Assembly: GCA_903921135.1 (NCBI GenBank)
Contig: CAIXOY010000463.1
Coordinates: 1 to 10,164 of the forward strand
Direction of reading: 5' to 3'
DNA from: an uncultured Gammaproteobacteria bacterium
GTDB lineage: Bacteria; Pseudomonadota; Gammaproteobacteria; Pseudomonadales; UBA5518
Length of the DNA: 10,164 bases
In this document: positions 6,144-10,164 of the stretch, in pieces
How positions within the stretch are numbered: the first letter of the stretch is position 1
How the letters are laid out: the number at the start of each line of letters is the position of its first letter
The notes under the pieces: generated by a model
What the model was told of the DNA's origin: nothing
Databases searched by the model: none
Seen by the model: the letters and a program-made list of their open reading frames with translations, nothing else
Translations under genes and position numbers: made by a program

Positions 6144-6424
6144 TTCGCCAATTCGCGGAGAACGTTTCGGCGCTTCTTCGTGATGGCCTGCGCCGCCTTC
6201 ATCTGCTCTTCGAATGCCGGATCATGAGCGGTAATCGCGAGGCCTTCGGGAGTCTCCGTGACGAAGATCGAATCACCCTTTTCTACCTTGTTCACGCCGA
6301 CCATGCCGACACGGATGTTGTCGGTGAAGTAGCGCGCGACGCTCTGCCCTACATTCGACTGCAGGCGCCTTGGGTGGTAAACCCCACCTCCTGGCCTTGG
6401 TGTTTCACCAACGCCAAACCCCAC
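6140..6424 (-). CDS. chimeric AbrB/MazE-type antitoxin carrying an mmsA fragment
   Basis: The C-terminal half, from KVEKGDSIFVTETPEGL to the end (KKRRNVLRELAK), is a typical AbrB/MazE-type antitoxin of Doc-like toxins: the C-terminal half of the swapped-hairpin domain plus the toxin-binding tail. The usual N-terminal DNA-binding part (pattern K-L-x-x-x-G-N-S-x-G-V-x-L-P-K-E) is missing. In its place is ARYFTDNIRVGMVGVN, identical to a segment of MmsA encoded 1,043 bp away, in the same frame and orientation. Upstream of that, residues up to the GTG at 6424 match nothing I know. The true start is unclear: GTG 6424 has no ribosome site, and an ATG at 6304 inside the mmsA patch would give a short protein keeping only the toxin-binding tail. 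The stop overlaps the doc start (ATGA). DNA binding and autoregulation are probably lost; neutralising ability might remain. Confidence 0.75.
   Translation of the reverse strand: MGFGVGETPRPGGGVYHPRRLQSNVGQSVARYFTDNIRVGMVGVNKVEKGDSIFVTETPEGLAITAHDPAFEEQMKAAQAITKKRRNVLRELAK
6290..6338 (-). repeat. 49-bp mmsA-derived patch (copy in antitoxin)
   Basis: Identical to 7333-7381 at 48 of 49 positions, in direct orientation 1,043 bp away; the only mismatch is at 6299/7342. Similarity stops abruptly on both sides. The mmsA copy is the source, since it sits in a full-length conserved gene and encodes family-conserved residues. Confidence 0.92.
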
Positions 6425-6432
6425 AGAGCGAC
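6339..6432. other. unassigned segment upstream of the mmsA patch
   Basis: Ninety-four bases between the mmsA patch and the DUF5615 stop. They resemble neither antitoxin nor mmsA in any frame. AAACCCCAC occurs twice (about 6378-6386 and 6416-6424), and small inverted repeats are present (TTGGTGTTTCACCAA, and GGTGG facing CCACC). It may be part of the DNA that replaced the antitoxin's 5' end. Its origin is unknown. Confidence 0.4.
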
Positions 6433-6771
6433 TTACGCATCCGCGACTTCGATCACCGGACGTCCATCACGCAGCAGTAGGAGGGCCTGCGGGAAGGCTT
6501 TTTCGAATACCTCTTGTAGCCGCCGATTACTGACGTTACCGCAGGTGACCCAAAGGAGTTGTGGCGGCGTGCCGTGCACTTGCACCAGGTCGACGAAGTC
6601 AACGTCCTTTGACACGACCACCACACCTGCGTCGCGCGCCGCCCGGAATATGGCTCTGTCGGGGGCGTCACGCATACCGAGTTCACGCAAGGGGACGGCC
6701 TCCACTCCGAACCGCACCGTGAGCCACTGCGCCAGTTGCGGCGGGAGCTGCGCGTCGATCCAGAAGATCAC
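6433..6771 (-). CDS. DUF5615 family PIN-like toxin
   Basis: A 112-aa protein of the DUF5615 (Mut7-C-like, PIN-like) family. Its start IFWIDAQLPPQLAQWL places an acidic residue (D6) at the end of the first strand. SKDVDFVDL at 54-62 supplies two further acids (D56, D58), and LLWVTCGNVSN at 72-82 carries the C-G-N signature of this family. PIN-like folds are usually metal-dependent RNases, and these proteins are the presumed toxins of DUF433/DUF5615 pairs; their target is not known. The GTG start at 6771 overlaps the stop of the DUF433 gene by four bases (GTGA), which implies translational coupling and is the usual order of antitoxin then toxin. Length and motifs are complete, so this module appears intact, unlike the decayed Doc module just downstream. 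Confidence 0.9.
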   Translation of the reverse strand: MIFWIDAQLPPQLAQWLTVRFGVEAVPLRELGMRDAPDRAIFRAARDAGVVVVSKDVDFVDLVQVHGTPPQLLWVTCGNVSNRRLQEVFEKAFPQALLLLRDGRPVIEVADA

Positions 6772-6989
6772 GCAACGAGCCGCTCGAAGCTCGTGCGATG
6801 TGCGGCATACAGCAGGCAGGCGCGGAGATCGTCAGGTTCCAGATCCGGAAAGTCGGACAGGATCTCTGATTCGCTGACGCCATTCCCCAGCATTTCGAGA
6901 ATATCCGCCACGCGGATGCGCATGCCACGCACGCAGGGCCGGCCACCACAGACTTCAGGGTCAAAGGTGATCCTCTGAACGGCATCCAT
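6768..6989 (-). CDS. DUF433 family antitoxin
   Basis: A 73-aa DUF433 protein with the family's core: ITFDPEVCGGRPCVRGMRIRV at about residues 7-27, VADILEMLGNGVSESEILSDFPDLEPDDLRACLLYA to residue 62. DUF433 proteins contain a helix-turn-helix-like fold and are the presumed antitoxins of DUF5615 PIN-like partners, likely also repressing their own operon. Its stop overlaps the GTG of the toxin gene. The start ATG at 6989 has a good ribosome site (GAGGTG, 6995-7000) 5 nt upstream. Upstream, a TATACT-like -10 box lies at 7023-7028 on the minus strand, but no convincing -35 was seen at 16-18 bp. The gene is intact and of normal length. Confidence 0.9.
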   Translation of the reverse strand: MDAVQRITFDPEVCGGRPCVRGMRIRVADILEMLGNGVSESEILSDFPDLEPDDLRACLLYAAHRTSFERLVA

Positions 6990-6994
6990 GACTG

Positions 6995-7000
6995 CACCTC
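6995..7000 (-). promoter_or_regulatory. ribosome binding site of the DUF433 gene
   Basis: GAGGTG on the minus strand, 5 nt before the ATG at 6989. It fixes the start of the DUF433-DUF5615 operon. Confidence 0.65.
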
Positions 7001-7146
7001 GGGGAGTGATATCAACGCCCCAAGTATAAGCACCGAAACGAGTTCCCGGCGCTGTTCACCCGGATCAGTCCATGATCACGCCAAGCAGCTGTCCTGAAGT
7101 AGCCGCATCTGCGAACGCCCTCATCACCGATTGACTGAGGTGCGCC

Positions 7147-8661
7147 TCACCCATTCGACGGAAACGCGAACTGGGCCTTGTCCCGCACTCCGCCTGAGGG
7201 CCAACGCTGCGTGATCGTCTTCCTGCGCGTGTAGAAGCGCACCGAATCCGGGCCATAGGCATAGAGGTCACCGAAAAGCGAACGCTTCCAGCCGCCGAAG
7301 GAGTGGATCGCCACCGGCACCGGCAGCGCCACGTTCACGCCCACCATGCCGACACGGATGTTGTCGGTGAAGTAGCGCGCGGCCTCGCCGTCGCGCGTGA
7401 AGATGCAGGTGCCGTTGCCGTATTCGTGCGCGTCGATCAGCGCCATCGCTTCTTCCTGCGATTTGACGCGCACAACGCAGAGAACGGGCCCGAAGATCTC
7501 TTCCTTGTAGATGCGCATCTCCGGTGTCACGCGGTCGAACAGGCAGCCGCCAAGGAAGTAGCCTTCTTCGTGGCCGGGCACCGTGAGGCCGCGGCCATCG
7601 ACCACCAGATCCGCGCCCTCTTCCACGCCCAGATCCACGTAGCCGCGTACTTTCTCGAAGTGCGGCTTGCTGACCAACGGGCCCATGTCCATGCCGGCTG
7701 CGGTGCCGGGGCCTACCTTGAGGCTTGAGAGTCGCTCTTTGAGTTTGGCGACCAGTTGGTCACCGACTTCATCGCCCACGGCAACCGCCACTGAGATCGC
7801 CATGCAGCGCTCGCCGCAGGAACCGTAGGCCGCGCCCATCAGCGCGCTCACTGCGTTGTCGATGTCGGCATCCGGCATCACGATCGCATGGTTCTTCGCG
7901 CCGCCAAGCGCCTGTATGCGTTTGCCGTGTTTTGTGCCCGTGGCGTAGATGTACTCGGCGATCGGCGTGGAGCCCACGAAGCTCACGGCCTGCACGCGCG
8001 CATCGGTGAGCAGTGTGTCGACAGCTTCCTTGTCGCCGTTCACAACGTTGAAGACGCCGTCGGGCAGGCCGGCTTCCTTGAAGAGATGGGCAATCAGATG
8101 CTGCGGGCTCGGGTCACGCTCGGAGGGCTTCAGCACGAAGGTGTTCCCGCACACGATCGCCATGGGGTACATCCACATCGGGACCATCGCGGGGAAGTTG
8201 AAGGGCGTAATGCCGGCAACCACACCGAGCGGCTGGAATTCGCTCCAGGAATCGATAGCGGGGCCCACGTTCTTCGCGTGCTCGCCTTTCAGGAACTCGG
8301 GCGCGCCGCAGGCGTATTCCACCACCTCGATGCCGCGCTGCAGTTCACCGAGCGCATCATCCAGCACCTTGCCGTGCTCTTCGGTAATGAGCGCGACGAT
8401 GCGCGAGGCGTTCTGCTCGAGGAGTTCCTTGAAGCGGAACATGATGCGCGCGCGCTTCAGGGGCGGTGTGTCGCGCCAGGCGGGGAAGGCGGCGGCTGCG
8501 GCGGCGATGGACTCTTCAACCGTCTGTTTGGATGCGAGCGCTACGTTGCGCACCACCTGGCCGGTGGCGGGGTTGTAGACGGGCTGCGTGCGCGCGGTGT
8601 CGGCAACGGGGGCGCCGTTGATGAAGTGGCCGAGGGTCTGGAGTGCGGTGTGTGCGTTCAT
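7147..8661 (-). CDS. mmsA: CoA-acylating methylmalonate-semialdehyde dehydrogenase
   Basis: A full-length 504-aa aldehyde dehydrogenase of the MmsA type. It oxidises methylmalonate semialdehyde to propionyl-CoA, or malonate semialdehyde to acetyl-CoA, with NAD and CoA and loss of CO2, in valine, beta-alanine and related catabolism. Visible: the cofactor-site segment GVVAGITPFNFPAMVPMWMYP at 146-166, FVGSTPIAEYIY at 228-239, ALGGAKNH at 251-258 (Asn where hydrolytic ALDHs have the catalytic Glu, typical of the CoA-acylating type), GERCMAIS with catalytic Cys286, KEEIFGPVLC, and HSFGGWKRSLFGD near the C-terminus. The ATG at 8661 has only a weak GAGCA upstream. It follows the aminotransferase gene on the same strand after 232 bp of palindromic spacer. 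A piece of this gene (7333-7381) recurs in the antitoxin at 6290-6338, and another (7278-7311) resembles 3964-3997. Confidence 0.95.
   Translation of the reverse strand: MNAHTALQTLGHFINGAPVADTARTQPVYNPATGQVVRNVALASKQTVEESIAAAAAAFPAWRDTPPLKRARIMFRFKELLEQNASRIVALITEEHGKVLDDALGELQRGIEVVEYACGAPEFLKGEHAKNVGPAIDSWSEFQPLGVVAGITPFNFPAMVPMWMYPMAIVCGNTFVLKPSERDPSPQHLIAHLFKEAGLPDGVFNVVNGDKEAVDTLLTDARVQAVSFVGSTPIAEYIYATGTKHGKRIQALGGAKNHAIVMPDADIDNAVSALMGAAYGSCGERCMAISVAVAVGDEVGDQLVAKLKERLSSLKVGPGTAAGMDMGPLVSKPHFEKVRGYVDLGVEEGADLVVDGRGLTVPGHEEGYFLGGCLFDRVTPEMRIYKEEIFGPVLCVVRVKSQEEAMALIDAHEYGNGTCIFTRDGEAARYFTDNIRVGMVGVNVALPVPVAIHSFGGWKRSLFGDLYAYGPDSVRFYTRRKTITQRWPSGGVRDKAQFAFPSNG
7333..7381 (-). repeat. 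49-bp segment of mmsA, source copy
   Basis: Direct-repeat partner of 6290-6338 (48/49 identical). It encodes ARYFTDNIRVGMVGVN in the C-terminal part of MmsA, just upstream in the coding sense of the FGGWKRS motif that resembles 3964-3997. Confidence 0.9.
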
Positions 8662-8682
8662 TGCTCAGTGCTCTGGTGTGTC

Positions 8683-8774
8683 GCGTAAAAGCGGGGACAG
8701 ACCCCATTTTTCAAAACCGTTGCCGAGGCATCCGGGGCCGAGCGGAAAAATGGGGTCAGTCCCCGGTTTTACGC
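8683..8774. repeat. long inverted repeat of two REP-like units
   Basis: Arms of 29 bp (8683-8711 and 8746-8774) pair at 27 of 29 positions across a 34-nt loop. Each arm begins or ends with GCGTAAAA/TTTTACGC and contains a variant of the GGGGTC-N-GACCCC core. This is the arrangement of a two-unit REP element (BIME-like). It lies 22 bp upstream of the mmsA ATG, so in an aminotransferase-mmsA transcript it would fold as a strong stem-loop in the leader of mmsA, where it could affect mRNA ends, stability or translation. Confidence 0.8.
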
Positions 8775-8806
8775 TCGGCTGCGGCTGACCCGCATCTCCC
8801 GGCTCG

Positions 8807-8828
8807 CGAGCGCCGTGCCCGGCGCTCG
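8807..8828. repeat. 8-bp hairpin in the aminotransferase-mmsA spacer
   Basis: CGAGCGCC and GGCGCTCG pair across a 6-nt loop. No T-run follows on the minus strand, so it is a weak terminator candidate behind the aminotransferase gene. It may simply be part of the palindrome cluster. Confidence 0.4.
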
Positions 8829-8830
8829 AT

Positions 8831-8851
8831 AAATGGGGTCTGACCCCATTT
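8831..8851. repeat. REP-like palindrome, perfect 21-mer
   Basis: AAAT + GGGGTC-T-GACCCC + ATTT, perfect around a central T, matching the copy at 2467-2487 except at the centre. It is one of a tandem pair with 8867-8887, spaced 36 bp start to start. Confidence 0.85.
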
Positions 8852-8866
8852 GTTTTGCCACCCCGG

Positions 8867-8887
8867 AAATGGGGTCTGACCCTATTT
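8867..8887. repeat. REP-like palindrome, one mismatch
   Basis: The same unit as 8831-8851 with one change (GACCCTATTT in place of GACCCCATTT). It ends 6 bp from the stop codon of the aminotransferase gene. Confidence 0.8.
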
Positions 8888-8893
8888 GATTTG

Positions 8894-10164
8894 TCAGTCG
8901 ACGGTGGGGATGGTGTCGGCAAGCGCATTGATGAGCTTGTCGAAATCTTCCTTCTCGGTGACGAAGGGCGGCGCGAACTGCAGGGTGTCGCCGCCCCAGC
9001 GGACGTAGAAGCCGCGATCGAACAGTTTGAGCGCGATCTCCCAGGGCCTGCGCGCGGGTTCGCCGGGTTTTGCAGCAATCTGGATGGCGCCGGCCATGCC
9101 GAAGTTGCGGATGTCCACCACGTACTTGGTGCCCTTCAGGCTGTGCAGGCCGTCTTCGAAGTACGGCGCGAAGGCGCGCACCTTGCCCACCATGTCCTCC
9201 TTCTTGAAGACCTCCATCGCGGCGATGCCCGCGGCGCAGGCCACGGGGTGCGCGGAGTAGGTGTAGCCGTGCGGGAACTCGATGGCGTATTCCGGGCCGC
9301 CTGCTTCCATGAAGGTCTTGTAGATCTCGCCCGTGGCGAGGACCGCGCCCATCGGCAGCGCGCCGTTGGTGAGGCACTTGGCGACGTTCAGGATATCGGG
9401 CGTCACGCCGAAGGCCTGCGCGCCGAAGACATCGCCCGCGCGGCCGAAACCGGTGATCACCTCGTCGAAGATCAGCAGGATGTTGTGCTTGGTGCAGAGC
9501 TCGCGAAGCCGCTGCAGATAGCCCTTCGGCGGCACCACCACGCCAGCCGAACCCGAGAAGGGCTCCACGATCACGGCGGCGATGTTCGAGGCATCGTGCA
9601 GGGTCACCAGCTCTTCCAGCTGGTCGGCGAGTTCCACGCCGTTGTCGGGCATCCCGCGCGAGAACGCGTTCTGCGGCAGCAGCGTGTGCGGAAGATGGTC
9701 GGCGTCCAGCGTGTGGCCGAACAGCTTGCGGTTCGGCCCGATGCCGCCCAGCGAGATGCCGCCGAAGTTAACGCCGTGGTAGCCCTTGGCGCGGCCGATG
9801 AATTTCGTCTTGGTGGCCATGCCCTTCTGGCGCCAGTAGGCGCGCGCCATCTTGAGCGAGGTGTCCGCGCTCTCGGAGCCGGAGTTGGTGAAGAACACGT
9901 AGTCGAGGCCGGCGGGCGCCATCTCCTTCAGCGTGTTCGCCAGACGGAAAGACAACGGGTGGCCGAACTGGAACGCAGGCGAGTAGTCGAGTTCCTGCAG
10001 CTGCCGAGCAACGGCCTGCGCGATCTCGGGCCGGTTGTGTCCCAAGCCGCAGCACCAGAGCCCCGAGAGCGAGTCGAAAACCCTACGCCCTTCCGCGGTG
10101 ATGAAGTGGCAGGCCTCGGCCCGCACGATCATGCGCGGGTGCTCCTTGAACTCCCGGTTGGGCG
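8894..10164 (-). CDS. omega-amino acid:pyruvate aminotransferase (class III, PLP), 5' end outside window
   Basis: A class III PLP-dependent aminotransferase. It matches beta-alanine/omega-amino acid:pyruvate transaminases, which convert beta-alanine and pyruvate to malonate semialdehyde and alanine. The frame is open to the window edge: before MIVRAEACHF the sequence reads PNREFKEHPR, which fits the family's N-terminus, so the real start lies beyond 10164 and the Met at 10132 is internal. Counting from that Met: SLSGLWCCGLGHNRPEI 21-37, FFTNSGSESAD 80-90 (phosphate-binding turn), VIVEPFSGSAGV 187-198, IFDEVITGFGR 221-231 with the PLP-ring Asp223, and the PLP lysine K252 in NVAKCLTNGALPMGAV. 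MmsA follows downstream and consumes its semialdehyde product, which supports the substrate call. Related aminotransferases acting on taurine, putrescine or aromatic amines are alternatives. Confidence 0.93.
   Translation of the reverse strand, partial: PNREFKEHPRMIVRAEACHFITAEGRRVFDSLSGLWCCGLGHNRPEIAQAVARQLQELDYSPAFQFGHPLSFRLANTLKEMAPAGLDYVFFTNSGSESADTSLKMARAYWRQKGMATKTKFIGRAKGYHGVNFGGISLGGIGPNRKLFGHTLDADHLPHTLLPQNAFSRGMPDNGVELADQLEELVTLHDASNIAAVIVEPFSGSAGVVVPPKGYLQRLRELCTKHNILLIFDEVITGFGRAGDVFGAQAFGVTPDILNVAKCLTNGALPMGAVLATGEIYKTFMEAGGPEYAIEFPHGYTYSAHPVACAAGIAAMEVFKKEDMVGKVRAFAPYFEDGLHSLKGTKYVVDIRNFGMAGAIQIAAKPGEPARRPWEIALKLFDRGFYVRWGGDTLQFAPPFVTEKEDFDKLINALADTIPTVD

Noticed and set aside
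7136..7149. TGAGG/CCTCA hairpin as a terminator for mmsA
   Set aside because: Only a 5-bp stem overlapping the mmsA stop codon, with no T-run.
7065..7271. A 68-codon minus-strand frame overlapping the mmsA end
   Set aside because: It is an out-of-frame shadow of the conserved mmsA C-terminus, and the short tail past the mmsA stop has no recognisable feature.
7888..8688. A 266-codon plus-strand frame
   Set aside because: Antisense to mmsA and low-complexity in composition. The mmsA frame is certain.
8831..8887. Possible CRISPR array (two similar units 36 bp apart)
   Set aside because: Only two units, with a 15-bp gap, and each unit is a full palindrome seen elsewhere in the window. No cas genes. 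REP-like repeats explain it better.

Overview
The window looks like chromosome of a high-GC gammaproteobacterium, probably environmental or uncultured. The grounds are the protein families, the strong G/C preference at third codon positions, and a family of GGGGTC-N-GACCCC palindromes that I recall as common in gammaproteobacterial genomes. The genus cannot be told from this sequence.

Layout, left to right. (1) 23-2845, all on the minus strand: a VF530-type small protein, a cupin, a secreted 459-aa protein I cannot name, and a DoxX membrane protein only 17 bp behind it. (2) 2846-3184: a 339-bp stretch with no convincing gene. (3) 3185-5704, plus strand: an SDR oxidoreductase with a GTG start, then a secreted 'choice-of-anchor I' beta-propeller-like protein. 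The gap between them holds a short remnant resembling an aldehyde dehydrogenase. (4) 5503-6989, minus strand: a small toxin-antitoxin island. It has an intact DUF433/DUF5615 pair and a decayed AbrB-type antitoxin/Doc (Fic-fold) pair. (5) 7147-10164, minus strand: mmsA and the upstream, window-truncated omega-amino acid:pyruvate aminotransferase. Between these two lies a 232-bp spacer packed with REP-like palindromes.

The aminotransferase and MmsA form a pathway: beta-alanine (or a similar omega-amino acid) plus pyruvate gives malonate semialdehyde, which MmsA converts oxidatively to acetyl-CoA and CO2. The same enzyme pair also serves beta-aminoisobutyrate and valine degradation.

I found no complete new system. 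The most unusual feature is recombination scarring around mmsA. A 49-bp piece of mmsA (48/49 identical) has replaced the DNA-binding half of the AbrB-type antitoxin, in frame. A second piece, from the neighbouring part of mmsA (30/34 identical), lies behind the SDR gene. The Doc toxin next to the chimeric antitoxin is frameshifted and has lost its normal stop. The least characterised intact gene is the secreted, cysteine-rich protein at 469-1848, which carries an HxxxDxxxH motif.
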